Positions 8,686-17,681 of a DNA stretch of 64,000 nt are shown here, in pieces (position 1 is the stretch's first letter; the number at the start of each line of letters is the position of its first letter). This stretch comes from Archangium violaceum. Lineage in GTDB: Bacteria > Myxococcota > Myxococcia > Myxococcales > Myxococcaceae. The stretch is taken from NCBI RefSeq assembly GCF_016887565.1, contig NZ_CP069396.1:10212001-10276000 (forward strand), written 5' to 3'. The position numbers and the translations under genes are program-made. A model generated the notes under the pieces. That model had not been told where the DNA came from. It ran no database searches and was given only the letters and a program-made list of their open reading frames with translations.

Positions 8686-9282
8686 TCAGGCAACGGACTT
8701 CAGCGCACCCGAGGTGGGACCTTCGATGGCCTGACGTTTGCGGGCTCGGATGGAGCCGAGGATGCTGAGGGCGGCCTGGGTCTCCTGGGTGGTGGCCAGG
8801 GGCCCCAGGGTGTCGATGACCTCGGAGAGCAGCCGCGCCTCCTCGGCCTCGCGCTCGCGGATGCGGTCCACCGCCTCGCTGAAGCGGTCGAAGAAGCCGC
8901 GCAGCTCGTCCTTCTGACGCAAGGGGCGCATGCGCGGGTAGCGGCCGGCGGCGAGCGTCGCGATGTAGAGGCTCATCACGTAGACGGGACCGGCCACACG
9001 GTGGGTGAGGACGAGCCCGAAGAGGGCCAGCACCCCCGCCACGCCCAGCGCACCCAGTCCTGTGAGCCACAGCAGCGTCTCGCCACTGGTGACCACGGCC
9101 ATGGGGGTGGGGTTGCTCATCAAGGACATGTGCACCCGGTACGCGAGCACACCGACGAGCAGCACCCCGCCTCCGCCGAGCGCGGCGAGCCGGAGGATGT
9201 ACCGGAGTTGGAAACCGGCATCGAGCAGGAATTTCCGGCGCACGACATGAGGGCGGGTGGAAGGTTGAGTATCGACGGACAT
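8686..9282 (-). CDS. Two-helix membrane protein with HAMP-like cytoplasmic tail
   Basis: A 198-residue protein with two transmembrane helices (about residues 27-49, ending VLLVGVLAYRV, and 68-95, ending VLALFGLVLTHRV). After the second helix comes a HAMP-like segment beginning RVAGPVYVMSLYIATLAAGRY, and a charged helical coiled-coil tail (FDRFSEAVDRIREREAEEA). No kinase, cyclase or chemotaxis signalling domain follows, so this is a stand-alone HAMP-type protein. A start at 9282 (MSVDTQ) is preferred over an upstream in-frame Met, which would put 29 non-homologous residues before the first helix. It ends 32 bases before fmt begins on the same strand. Function unknown; a membrane signalling adaptor is a guess. 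Confidence 0.65.
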   Translation of the reverse strand: MSVDTQPSTRPHVVRRKFLLDAGFQLRYILRLAALGGGGVLLVGVLAYRVHMSLMSNPTPMAVVTSGETLLWLTGLGALGVAGVLALFGLVLTHRVAGPVYVMSLYIATLAAGRYPRMRPLRQKDELRGFFDRFSEAVDRIREREAEEARLLSEVIDTLGPLATTQETQAALSILGSIRARKRQAIEGPTSGALKSVA

Positions 9283-9387
9283 GGCGTTGAGCAGCGTACT
9301 CCAATCTCCCGGGTCGGTTTGCTCCTTCCGACAGGACGGGTTTACACGAAAAGCGTTGTCAACCCGCAACCAGCAACGGGGGGCCCC

Positions 9388-10989
9388 ATGATTCGCCTAC
9401 TCACCGCCTCGAGCCTGACGCTCGTGCTCCTTCTCACCCTGCCCGGGTGCAAGGTGGATCCGACCTCCCCGGACTATTGGGAGAAGAGCCTGGGCAAGGC
9501 CCGGCGGCCCCAGGACAAGGTCCGGGTCATCGAGACCCTGCGCAGCTCGGGCCACCTCGACGCACGCTTCCTGCCCATGCTGCACGAACAGCTCGCCTCG
9601 GAGCGGAAGCCCGAGGTGAGGGCGGCGGTGGCCAGGGCCCTGGGGGACATGAAGAACCCGGCCTCGGTGGGCCCGCTGGGGAGCGCGGTGGAGGTGGGGG
9701 CCTCGGACTCGGCCACGAACCTGCTGAACAAGGAACTGGCGGCGGCCTTGGGAGAGATTGGAGACCCGAAGGCCGCGCCGGTGCTGTTGAAGCTGCTGAC
9801 CGCGAGGGACAACTACACACGCATCGAGGCGGTGGATGCGCTGGGGCGCATGCGCGTCTCCGAGGCCGTGGAGCCGCTCGTGCAGCTGGCCACGGACGAG
9901 GGGGCGGAACCCTTCCTGAACCGCAAGGCCATCGAGGCGCTGGGACGCATCGGGGACGCACGGGCGATACCAGCGCTGATGCGGACGCTGACGAAGGAGC
10001 GCCGGGGGGTGTCCTTCTACGTGGAGAGCTCGTTCTCGCTCTTCCAGCTGGGCCAGCCGGCGGCGGATGCGCTGCTCGCGGCGCTGGAGGGCAAGGACGC
10101 CGAGCTGACGCAATGGGTGAGGAAGAACGGCATCAACCCGGCGAGCTACTCCTTCAAGGCGGCGGAGATTCTCGGAGACCTGCGCGAGCACCGGGCGGAA
10201 GGCACGCTGGTGCAGCAACTGGCGTTCAAGAACGAGGATCCGCGGATCCAGGCCGGAGTGAGGGCGCGAGCGGCGGATGCGCTGGCGAGGATGCGCTCGG
10301 CGGCGGCGGTGAAGCCACTGGCGGCACTGGTATCCGAGCCGGATGCGGGATTGAGGCGGGAGTACACGCACGCGCTGACACGGCTGGGAGGGCGCGAGGC
10401 GCTACCGGCATTGGAGAAGGCGGCGGGCCAGGGGGACTGGTACGCACGAGAGGCGGCCATCGAGGCGCTGACGATGCTGGGGGATGAGAAGGAATTGCCC
10501 GCGGTGGAGAAGCTGGCGGCGGCGGAGCCGGCGAAGACGGCGGCCGAGTGTGAGGAGTTGGGTGGCGAGGGCTGCGGCGACCCGGCGGCGTTGGGGAAGA
10601 AGCGGGCGGAGACGATTGCCCGGCACGGCAAGCGGCTGGAGGCGGCGAAGGCGTGCGGGGCGGACGCGGGCTGCTGGGCGAAGAAACTCCAGGACGAGGA
10701 CAAGGGCGTGGTGGCGCGCGCGGCGATGGAGGTGGGCCGAGGCAAGACGGCCGCGCATGTGGGAGCGCTGTTGGCGCGGATGCTGGAGAAGGATCCGAAC
10801 ACGCGGATGGCACTCATCCTCGGGGTGGAGTGGCTGGTGGAGGACACGAAGGAGGCCGCGGCCCAGGTGAAGAGCGCACTGCCCGTGCTGGAGAAACAGC
10901 TCACCGAGGAGAAGAGCCGCACGGAGTACGTGAGGGCGAACGAAGACCTGCGGCGGCTGGTGGCGAGGGTACAGCGGCGGAAGACCTGA
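9388..10989 (+). CDS. HEAT-repeat lipoprotein
   Basis: A 533-residue protein with a lipoprotein signal peptide: a hydrophobic stretch from residue 3 and lipobox LPGC, so cleavage leaves a lipidated Cys near residue 20. The mature part is made of HEAT/PBS-lyase type helical repeats of about 30 residues, such as VRAAVARALGDMKNPASVGPL, AALGEIGDPKAAPVLLKLL and AIEALGRIGDARAIPALM. Near residues 385-430 there is an insertion with four Cys (ECEELGGEGCGDPAAL and KACGADAGCWAKKL), possibly two disulfides, consistent with a location outside the cytoplasm. It probably acts as a protein-interaction scaffold at the cell envelope. It is divergent from the HAMP-like gene across 105 bases. Confidence 0.8.
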   Translation: MIRLLTASSLTLVLLLTLPGCKVDPTSPDYWEKSLGKARRPQDKVRVIETLRSSGHLDARFLPMLHEQLASERKPEVRAAVARALGDMKNPASVGPLGSAVEVGASDSATNLLNKELAAALGEIGDPKAAPVLLKLLTARDNYTRIEAVDALGRMRVSEAVEPLVQLATDEGAEPFLNRKAIEALGRIGDARAIPALMRTLTKERRGVSFYVESSFSLFQLGQPAADALLAALEGKDAELTQWVRKNGINPASYSFKAAEILGDLREHRAEGTLVQQLAFKNEDPRIQAGVRARAADALARMRSAAAVKPLAALVSEPDAGLRREYTHALTRLGGREALPALEKAAGQGDWYAREAAIEALTMLGDEKELPAVEKLAAAEPAKTAAECEELGGEGCGDPAALGKKRAETIARHGKRLEAAKACGADAGCWAKKLQDEDKGVVARAAMEVGRGKTAAHVGALLARMLEKDPNTRMALILGVEWLVEDTKEAAAQVKSALPVLEKQLTEEKSRTEYVRANEDLRRLVARVQRRKT

Positions 10990-11122
10990 CCCCTGCCGTC
11001 TACCTCCCCGCGGCCCATCCAGTGGCTTGACGAGCGGACCCGTCTCCCCGTGTGATTCCGGGATGACGGTTTCCAGCCCAGGCGGCTCGCCGGGGAGGTG
11101 CGTGTCCACCCGTCGCTCCCGG

Positions 11123-13210
11123 ATGGAGTGGCACCTCGGTTCGGTCCTGCTGACCCTGGCGCTGCTGGGAGGATGCGCTACGGGCCATCCGCGAGGGAGT
11201 GCGCTGGGCGGCTTCGGCCTGCACTCGCGCTCCTCGTCATCCCGCCATGACTTCGGATCGCGACGGCTGGACACCTCCACCGCGACAGAAGCAGCGGCGG
11301 GTAGCGCGGGAGGATTTCCCGAGCAGACGGTGGACGAGTCCGGAGCAGGTGGGGTGCTCGCCCCCTTCCTGGCGTGCACCTCGCCCTCCGAGTTCATCGA
11401 GTCGCAGCGCGGGGTGGACATGTCCCAGCTCGTGGAGGGGCTGGATGACTGGTCCGCCGTCCGGCTCGGTGCATTGGGACCGCTACGCGCGGGCGCCGAC
11501 ATCCTCAACCACAAACGCGCCGCATTCCTCGTCACCGTCGTCCGGGAATACGGAGCCACCCGCGCCGAGCCATTCGCCCTCTTCATCGTCCACTCGGCCT
11601 TCGACAATGACGTGCGCGAGGTGCTCGGGCTGCTGGCCCGGGGCAAACACCTCGGCGAGACACTGGGGCGAATGGGCGCCGTCCGCGAGGCGTTGAGCCA
11701 GCGGGGAATCAACGTGTCGGATTACCAGGACCGCCCCGAGCGCCTCGGAGACATGGCGCGGGGCCTGGCCACTGCCGCCACGGAAGCCCTTTCCACCAGC
11801 GAGCTGCGCCAGGGCGCGGTGGCCCTGAAATACTCCGTTCAGCGAGGGCAGGTACCGCAGCCCTACCAGGAAGCCCTCGACGAGGTAGAGCGGGCGGAGA
11901 TGCAACAGGCCCTCTCGCCAGGGAGCGTAACGCTCAGGAGCTTCGACGCGCTGACGTTCGGAGTGCCAGTGGGCTTCTACAACCTGGTGGCCGGCACGTG
12001 TCACGGCGTGTACTCGCTGTCCCAAGGTCGCTACGAACAGGCCACGCGCGAGCTGTCGGCCGCGGCGGTGCTGGTGGGCTTGTACGCCGGAGGCAAGGGG
12101 GTGCGTTACCTCGCCGAGACCAGGGGTACTCCGAGCGTTGGATGGCGACGGGAAGGGCGGCTCCCGGTACCGGAGTTGGGCTTCCAGGGACTTTCCGAGG
12201 TGGTGGAGCGGCTCTGGGAGCGTCTGGGTGGAGAGGGCATTCGCGAGCTCGCCAGGTACATCCAAGCCAACCGTGAGGCGGCCCTGCTGGTGTACGAGGG
12301 CGGAGAGCCCGCGGCCCTGGCCCTGTACGAGGCCCGGGGCAATGTGGCGAGGGCACAGGCATGGTTGTCGGAAGCCAGACCCCAGCATGCGAGCCCCACC
12401 CCGGCGAGAGCCGGTACTGGCAAGGGATTGGGTGGTGTGGCCTCACTGGTGGACGAGGCAACGGGCCACGGCCGGGAGGTGGTGGAAGCCAAACTCGCGT
12501 GGGCGGAGCTCGAGTCGGAGGGCCCACGCCTGTCTGGAAACGTGGCGGTGCTGGAGAAACAGCGCCCTTCGGTGGACACCCCGCCACCGGGGGCCCAGGG
12601 AGGCGTGCTCTGGCACGAGTACGTCGCCTACTGGGAGACGCGCCTGGGGGAGCTGAAGAAGGGCCAGGCAGCGAAGCCACCCCTGGCTTGGGAGGGTTAC
12701 GAGAAGATGCGGGGGCTGTTCGCCCGGGGACTGGCGTTCGAGCGTGCCATGGTGTCCCTGTTGCGAGCAGACGCGGCCCTGCCCCGAGCCATGCGCCGAT
12801 ACCTCCAAGACTTCAACAGCCCGCGCATCGAGACGAACGTGGGCGTGGCCAAGCGGGGCACCGAGGGGGTGCGCTTCGCGGATGTGCTCGTCTTCGAGGC
12901 AGAGCCCCTTGCAGGACAGCCTCCTCGCGTGGAGACATTCAGCTTCAAGAGCCGCAACCTGTCACTGCTGGAGGAAGACGATTTGACGGCACAAATGGTG
13001 GCGGACGCGAGCGAAGCCCTGCGGTATTACGGCGAAACGCTGAACATCCGCCGGCGCGCTCTGGAACTTTTCGACAAGCAGGTGCCAGTCCAGAAGGTCC
13101 GCCTCATTTACGAAGGCGGCGAGCTCAGGCCCAAGAAGCCCCAAGAGCAGAAGGCTGCCGTGGAAGAAACGGGGAGGAAGGTCAAGGGAGTGGAGGTGCT
13201 GTTCCAATGA
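11123..13210 (+). CDS. Large lipoprotein, possible secreted effector with C-terminal catalytic-like domain
   Basis: A 695-residue protein starting MEWHLGSVLLTLALLGGC with lipobox LGGC; the open frame extends 32 codons upstream, but this start gives a proper lipoprotein signal. The middle is helical with hydrophobic Gly/Ala-rich segments (LSAAAVLVGLYAGGKGVRYL). The last 160 residues look like a separate globular domain with conserved-looking charged positions: RFADVLVFEAEP, VETFSFKSRNLS, ASEALRYYGETL and VQKVRLIYEGGELRPKK. A PD-(D/E)xK nuclease core is conceivable (ADVLV followed by SFKSR), but the usual Glu/Asp before x-K is Ser here, so this is weak. The stop overlaps the next gene's start (ATGA), implying coupled translation. 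I do not recognise a named family. A polymorphic effector with a cognate partner downstream is inferred. Confidence 0.6.
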   Translation: MEWHLGSVLLTLALLGGCATGHPRGSALGGFGLHSRSSSSRHDFGSRRLDTSTATEAAAGSAGGFPEQTVDESGAGGVLAPFLACTSPSEFIESQRGVDMSQLVEGLDDWSAVRLGALGPLRAGADILNHKRAAFLVTVVREYGATRAEPFALFIVHSAFDNDVREVLGLLARGKHLGETLGRMGAVREALSQRGINVSDYQDRPERLGDMARGLATAATEALSTSELRQGAVALKYSVQRGQVPQPYQEALDEVERAEMQQALSPGSVTLRSFDALTFGVPVGFYNLVAGTCHGVYSLSQGRYEQATRELSAAAVLVGLYAGGKGVRYLAETRGTPSVGWRREGRLPVPELGFQGLSEVVERLWERLGGEGIRELARYIQANREAALLVYEGGEPAALALYEARGNVARAQAWLSEARPQHASPTPARAGTGKGLGGVASLVDEATGHGREVVEAKLAWAELESEGPRLSGNVAVLEKQRPSVDTPPPGAQGGVLWHEYVAYWETRLGELKKGQAAKPPLAWEGYEKMRGLFARGLAFERAMVSLLRADAALPRAMRRYLQDFNSPRIETNVGVAKRGTEGVRFADVLVFEAEPLAGQPPRVETFSFKSRNLSLLEEDDLTAQMVADASEALRYYGETLNIRRRALELFDKQVPVQKVRLIYEGGELRPKKPQEQKAAVEETGRKVKGVEVLFQ

Positions 13211-14547
13211 AGAGGCTGAAGTCATCGGACTTGAAGGCGGAGGACAGCCTCACCTTCACGTTCGAAGGTGCCTTCGACCAGCAAGCGGCACTCGATCGCC
13301 AGTTGGAGCCCGTCCTCCAGGCGCTCGAGGAGTACGCGGGCGAGTGGATGCCGGACGTCGTTGAAGGCAAGCGACAGCGCAAATACTCCCGCGCCGCCAT
13401 CTGGAAGTCCATGGAGGAGAAGCGCGACGAAAACAGCACGTCCATCGTGCTCGGTCGCACGAAGTGGCCCGTGCTGTATATGCGACTCCGGCTCTACTTC
13501 CCGCCGCTCCCTCCCGAATTGCGCATCACGCTCGAAGTGAAACCCCTGTCCTTCTTCTCCGAGGCGGAGCGCTGCCGGAAACTCGTGGACATGGTGCGCG
13601 CCTGGGCCACCCACCATCCAGTCACCCACGCCGACGCCAGCAGCCTGGCAGAAGACCAGTTGTCGGACGCCCCCTTCTTTGGCCGCGATCTGCAGACCTC
13701 GGTGAGAGACGGGTTCGACAAGCTCTACGCGCTGTCCTGGCTCAACGTCTTCGGCCCCAAGCTGGTGGAAGCCGTCGGCCGCGAGCGCATGCTGTCCACG
13801 CCAGCCCACCGGGTGGAGGAACTCCCCAACGGCTCCATCCTCCTGGTGACGTGGCCCATCGCCGCCGACTTCGCCAGCGACGAGGCACGCCAGGCCCAGG
13901 CCCGAGCATTCGTCCACCTCCGGCCAGACCTGGTCCTGGACACCGAGCTCAGCACCCTGCGCGAGCGCAGCGCAGCGCTCGCTCCCGTGGAGCCCCGCTT
14001 CCACCCTGACCTGGCGCCTCTCCTCTCGCGCGTGGTGGACCACGTCACCGTCGGCGAGCGCCAGCGCAAGATCGCCGAGCTCAACGCGTACCAGCCACCC
14101 AAGCCGGACGAGTGGCTCCCCGTTGAGTCCGCCCTCCCCCCGGACGTGGAGGACCCGGAGCGCGTGCGCCAATACTACGCTCACCTCGCCGAACGCCTCG
14201 TGGCACTCCTGCACTCCAAGGTGCCCTCCGTCCTCGAGGAGACCCCCGAGTCACTCACGGACGTCGACGCCTACTTCTGGTGCGAGGACTTCCCGAGGGT
14301 CTTCGAGCGCGAGCGCATCGACGAGCACGCGGTACCCGCCGTGGCCGCGTACCTGGGTGAGGTGCTGGTACGCAACCTCGGCGGGCAGTGGATACCTCGC
14401 AAGAAGCTCGGGGAGATGCAGGTGCGCGTTGGCCCGCGCGTCTGGTTCCCCTACGTCCGGGCCCACCGTTACATGCGCTCGCGCCAGTCTCTGCTGGACC
14501 ACTCCCTCACGCAGCTCTACCGCGTCGCCGAGCGCCATCGTTCCTGA
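13207..14547 (+). CDS. Uncharacterised protein coupled to the upstream lipoprotein, possible cognate/immunity partner
   Basis: A 446-residue soluble protein without signal peptide or membrane helices, whose ATG overlaps the upstream stop by 4 bases. It appears to have two halves. The first (residues 1-270) contains LYMRLRLYFPPLPPELRITLE and ALSWLNVFGPKLVEAVG, followed by NGSILLVTWPIAADFASDEA. The second contains AVAAYLGEVLVRNLGGQW and RVGPRVWFPYVRAHRYM. Alternating beta/alpha segments with GxYLGE- and GGxW-type motifs recall immunity proteins of polymorphic toxin systems, but I cannot place it in a named family. A cytoplasmic protein translationally coupled to a secreted lipoprotein fits protection from, or assembly with, that lipoprotein. 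The 3' end faces the multicopper oxidase gene 12 bases away. Confidence 0.55.
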   Translation: MKRLKSSDLKAEDSLTFTFEGAFDQQAALDRQLEPVLQALEEYAGEWMPDVVEGKRQRKYSRAAIWKSMEEKRDENSTSIVLGRTKWPVLYMRLRLYFPPLPPELRITLEVKPLSFFSEAERCRKLVDMVRAWATHHPVTHADASSLAEDQLSDAPFFGRDLQTSVRDGFDKLYALSWLNVFGPKLVEAVGRERMLSTPAHRVEELPNGSILLVTWPIAADFASDEARQAQARAFVHLRPDLVLDTELSTLRERSAALAPVEPRFHPDLAPLLSRVVDHVTVGERQRKIAELNAYQPPKPDEWLPVESALPPDVEDPERVRQYYAHLAERLVALLHSKVPSVLEETPESLTDVDAYFWCEDFPRVFERERIDEHAVPAVAAYLGEVLVRNLGGQWIPRKKLGEMQVRVGPRVWFPYVRAHRYMRSRQSLLDHSLTQLYRVAERHRS

Positions 14548-14552
14548 CCGGA

Positions 14553-14570
14553 GTCCCCACTAGTGAGGAC
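14553..14570. terminator. Short near-palindrome between convergent stops
   Basis: An 18-base near-perfect inverted repeat (gtccccactagtgaggac, centre CACTAGTG) spans the stop codon of the multicopper oxidase gene, 6 bases after the stop of the convergent gene. It may form a small bidirectional stem but has no T-run, so a terminator role is only a suggestion. Confidence 0.25.
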
Positions 14571-16182
14571 CCGGGGCGTGGTTGGCCTCGCCCTCCTTGA
14601 CCTCCACGAACTGCATCATGCCGTGGTCCTCGTGGAACAAGATGTGGCAATGGAACGGGAACACCCCGATGTAGCGCTCGTAGCGGGTGAGCAGCTTGAC
14701 CGTCTGCTGTGGGAGCACCACGATCGTGTCCTTCCAGAGCACCTTCCCATCCGGCATCTCCACCATGAAGGGATTCACGTGGATGTGGAACGTGTGGTCC
14801 AGCGCGTTGGGATTGCCTGGGAGCGCCGGGTCGATCGAGGTGATGACCCACCGATCCACCCTGCCGAGCTTGAGTTGGAGTGGCGGATCATCGGGATCGA
14901 ACTGCTTGCCGTTGATCAGGAACGTCGCGACGCCAGTGGCCGGGTCGATGGCGGAGGAGAACACGACTTTCTGCTCGGTGATCTTCTCGTCCTCATCCAA
15001 CTCGATGGGGGGAAGGGCATGGGGCTTCAGTTCCTCCTCGGTGGGCAGCCGCCTGTGGCGCACTGGCCAGCGCTTCACCACGATGCGGGCCAACACCCGG
15101 CGCTCCGGGACGAGGTCGGCATCTTCCTTCATGTCCATCAGCAGGTAGACGCCCGGCGCCAGCGGCGTGCCATCCTTTTCCACCGCATGCACCAGCACGT
15201 CCGTGCGGTAACCGGAGTACAACTCCGTCGTCTCCACCTTGTCGAGCCGGCCCGTGGTGATGCCGTCATGCGCGATCTGGTACTGGGGAATGACCTTCTG
15301 TGGGTCGTCCTCTGAAACCAACCGGACCTCGAGCCGCTCATGGGCGCCGGCATGGAGGAAGCGCCAGCGGTGCACGTCGCCTCGCGCCATGTGGATGGTG
15401 GGCTCGAACTCGCCATTGACGGAAAAACGCAGCCCCAACCTCGTGCTGAGACTGGGCATGCCTTCAAGCCCAGGCCGGAACGGCTCGTCGGACTCATCCA
15501 GTCCGTTCACCACCTGGCTCGGATCATCGGGGTCCTTGACGCCTGGCCTGAAGAGAATCTCCTGGAAGAAGAAGATGTGCTCCTTGGCCGCGCGGATGGG
15601 GGGCAGCTCATCAATGGCTCCCCGGATGATGAGGGGGCCAGCCATGCCACTGGCGACCTGGACGGCCGTCGAGCCGTGCTTGTGAGCGTGGTACCAGTAG
15701 GTCCCCGGCGGATGGTCGTTGGGAATCTTGATCTCGTAATGAAAGTGCTCGCCAGGGGCGATCTGGACCTTCACGTTGTCCGAATTGCCGGCCGGAGAGA
15801 CATGCAACCCGTGAACGTGGAGATTGGTCGTGTTGAGACCATGCATCCCGTTCTCGTGCCCCGTGTCCGAACCAGGCTCGTCGTGACCGGACTCCCCGTG
15901 CTCGGGCGCCTCATGACCGGGCTCCTCGTGCTCGGACTCCTCGTGAGGGAGGAAGTTGCTGATCGCCACGAGCAGCGTGTCCCCCGGGCGCCGCTCGATG
16001 AGGGGCCCCATCAACTTCCCATTGTAGGAGCGCAGCTTGACCTGCTCCTCCACCATCTTCCCGGTCGCCGAGTCGAACCGGACGACGGTATTGGTTGCGT
16101 ACTTCACATCGAGCTTCACGGTCTCATCCTTCTTCTTGTGAAGCCGTGATTCGAGGTCCTGCATGCCTTTCTCTTCGATCAT
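14560..16182 (-). CDS. Multicopper oxidase with His/Glu-rich insertion
   Basis: A three-cupredoxin multicopper oxidase of 540 residues that couples substrate oxidation to four-electron reduction of O2. All four copper-binding motifs are present: HVHGLHV (residues 122-128), YWYHAHKH, HTFHIHVNP and FPFHCHILFHEDHGM, the last carrying the type 1 Cys-His and a Met axial ligand. Residues 80-114 are a low-complexity insertion with seven His and many Glu (EEPGHEAPEHGESGHDEPG), a likely metal-binding loop next to the trinuclear site. No Sec or Tat signal is seen at the N terminus (starts MIEEKGMQDLES), unusual for CueO/laccase types. Another Met six codons in could be the start. It lies after a hairpin at the end of the 16.4-25.3 kb operon and 192 bases away, so it may have its own promoter. 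Confidence 0.9.
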   Translation of the reverse strand: MIEEKGMQDLESRLHKKKDETVKLDVKYATNTVVRFDSATGKMVEEQVKLRSYNGKLMGPLIERRPGDTLLVAISNFLPHEESEHEEPGHEAPEHGESGHDEPGSDTGHENGMHGLNTTNLHVHGLHVSPAGNSDNVKVQIAPGEHFHYEIKIPNDHPPGTYWYHAHKHGSTAVQVASGMAGPLIIRGAIDELPPIRAAKEHIFFFQEILFRPGVKDPDDPSQVVNGLDESDEPFRPGLEGMPSLSTRLGLRFSVNGEFEPTIHMARGDVHRWRFLHAGAHERLEVRLVSEDDPQKVIPQYQIAHDGITTGRLDKVETTELYSGYRTDVLVHAVEKDGTPLAPGVYLLMDMKEDADLVPERRVLARIVVKRWPVRHRRLPTEEELKPHALPPIELDEDEKITEQKVVFSSAIDPATGVATFLINGKQFDPDDPPLQLKLGRVDRWVITSIDPALPGNPNALDHTFHIHVNPFMVEMPDGKVLWKDTIVVLPQQTVKLLTRYERYIGVFPFHCHILFHEDHGMMQFVEVKEGEANHAPGPH

Positions 16183-16327
16183 CGTGTCCGCTCCGGGTGG
16201 TAAGTAGGGTTCAGCCCATCACCAAGATTGAGGTGGACCGGCGCGGATGTGATGCTTCCTCCCGCTGCTATTGGCTCACCCGGAAGTGCGAGGGACCTGT
16301 CACATCGCACACGACCCCGGAGACACG

Positions 16328-16362
16328 AAGGGAGGTGACGGCTCGCTCGCCACCTCCCTTTT
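16328..16362. terminator. Hairpin ending the 25.3-16.4 kb operon
   Basis: A perfect 10-bp stem (aaggaggtg-type arm at 16328-16337 pairing with cacctccctt at 16351-16360) with a 13-base loop lies 12-15 bases past the stop of the carboxymuconolactone decarboxylase-like gene. The T-run (TTTT) is on the plus-strand side; the minus-strand transcript has only TT after the stem, so it is an imperfect intrinsic terminator in the operon's direction. Confidence 0.55.
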
Positions 16363-16374
16363 CCAACCGCCCTT

Positions 16375-16743
16375 TCAGCCAGTTGCCTCGAGCTCTTGCT
16401 CCCTGAGCTCTTGGAGGATGCCCAACGAGCTGGCCACCTTGTTGAATCCCGCATACACCGACATGAACAGGAGCAGCTCCTCCAACTCCGCGAGCGTCAT
16501 TCCCTGCTTGAGCGCCATGTCGACGTGGGTCTTGTAGGGGCCGCCGGCATTGACGTTGCCGCACACGATGTCGATGGCGATCGTGATGAGCGCCTTGGTC
16601 TTCTGGTCGATCAGCGGCAATCCCCACACCTCGCCAGCCGAGCGGATGCAGAAGTCGCCCCACCGCTGGCTGATCGACTTCAGGGCGGCCTGGAGCTCCT
16701 CGTCCCCCAGCACCGCGTTCTTCTCGATCGGAATCGAGCTCAT
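16375..16743 (-). CDS. Carboxymuconolactone decarboxylase (CMD/AhpD-like) family protein
   Basis: A 122-residue all-helical protein of normal length for the CMD family, with the characteristic segment KALITIAIDIVCGN..., then PYKTHVDMALKQGMTLAELEELLLFMSVYAGF. The family includes gamma-carboxymuconolactone decarboxylases and AhpD-type peroxidase partners. The AhpD ExxxCxxC/H pair is not complete here: there is one Cys in DIVCGN and a His in KTHVDMA, so peroxidase activity is uncertain and an isomerase/decarboxylase-like role is possible. A strong Shine-Dalgarno (AAAGGAGGAG) precedes the ATG. It is the last gene before the hairpin, 15 bases after the EthD-like gene, and probably shares its transcript. 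Confidence 0.85.
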   Translation of the reverse strand: MSSIPIEKNAVLGDEELQAALKSISQRWGDFCIRSAGEVWGLPLIDQKTKALITIAIDIVCGNVNAGGPYKTHVDMALKQGMTLAELEELLLFMSVYAGFNKVASSLGILQELREQELEATG

Positions 16744-16758
16744 CGTTGCTCCTCCTTT

Positions 16759-17679
16759 CTAGGCATCCATGGGGGGGCGGCCGGTCAGCATGAGGTGGGT
16801 CACGTCCTCCCTCAGCTGGTTGGTGGCACCGATGTTCGTGATGAGCTCGGCCACCATGGAGCTCCGCTGGCCGGCGAGCGTCATCCGGTCGCCGTAGACG
16901 AACGTATGGGCCTTGCGCTCCGGGAAGGGGCTGAGCTGCTTGACGTACTTCCCCAGGTCCGTCACCGCGCCCGTGAACGCGCTCGAGGCGAAGAACGCCT
17001 CCATCTCCAGCCGGGACTGGAAGGCGATCTCCATGGCCGCCTGGTATTGCTTCTCCGGTGCCTCGCTGTGCGAGACGCCGGCCGCGTCCGGGCGGGAGTT
17101 GTCCACCTCGTCGAACAGGTGCAGACGGAGCTTGAGAACCCGGTCGCTCTCCGCGAGGGCGGGCGCGAGGCGCTCCGTCAGGTGCTGGCGGAAGTCCTCC
17201 ACGGGGATGCCATCGGCCTTGCGCAGCAGCACGTGGAACTTCTGCGCGCCCACCGCGCCGTTGGGCGAGCCGTCGTCGAGGCGGTCGACGTAGGTCCTGC
17301 TGTTGCCCGGGGACGAGTTGTACCCGATGGCCTTCCGGAACAGGTTGTGCTCGTCATCCATCAGGATGGCCGCGGCCTGGAACCACGTCCGGCGGTCCTC
17401 CTCGCTCCTGAACGTCAGCTCGGCGATGCCGTCGAACTGGTCCTCGTCCGGAGTGGAGGTGTCCACTCCCTCGATGGTGGGCCAGGTGCCCCCCTCGTTG
17501 TGGGCCAGGTGGAACTGCCAGTACTGGTGCTGCCCCGGCAACCGGGCGCAGACGGGGCCGTGGACGTTCCTCCAGTAGTGACTGAACAGCTCCAGGCTGA
17601 TCCCTCGCCGCTTCCACAGGAGCACGTAGAAGGCCACCCTGCCGTTCTGATCCCTGCTCGCATGATTGCTCGTCTTCAT
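16759..17679 (-). CDS. EthD-domain protein (ferredoxin-like dimeric barrel)
   Basis: A 306-residue protein with two ferredoxin-like alpha/beta-barrel halves. The N-terminal half matches the EthD pattern: FYVLLWKRRGISLELFSHYWRNVHGP, with the conserved YWxxxHGP. The second half repeats the theme (KFHVLLRKADGIPVEDFRQHLTERLAP), suggesting an internal duplication. Members of this fold bind or act on small hydrophobic or quinone-like substrates. A strong AGGAGGAAGG site precedes the start, only 2 bases after the DJ-1/PfpI stop, so translation is probably coupled. The exact activity cannot be assigned. Its place between DJ-1-like and CMD-like proteins suggests handling of reactive small molecules. 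Confidence 0.75.
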   Translation of the reverse strand: MKTSNHASRDQNGRVAFYVLLWKRRGISLELFSHYWRNVHGPVCARLPGQHQYWQFHLAHNEGGTWPTIEGVDTSTPDEDQFDGIAELTFRSEEDRRTWFQAAAILMDDEHNLFRKAIGYNSSPGNSRTYVDRLDDGSPNGAVGAQKFHVLLRKADGIPVEDFRQHLTERLAPALAESDRVLKLRLHLFDEVDNSRPDAAGVSHSEAPEKQYQAAMEIAFQSRLEMEAFFASSAFTGAVTDLGKYVKQLSPFPERKAHTFVYGDRMTLAGQRSSMVAELITNIGATNQLREDVTHLMLTGRPPMDA

Positions 17680-17681
17680 TG

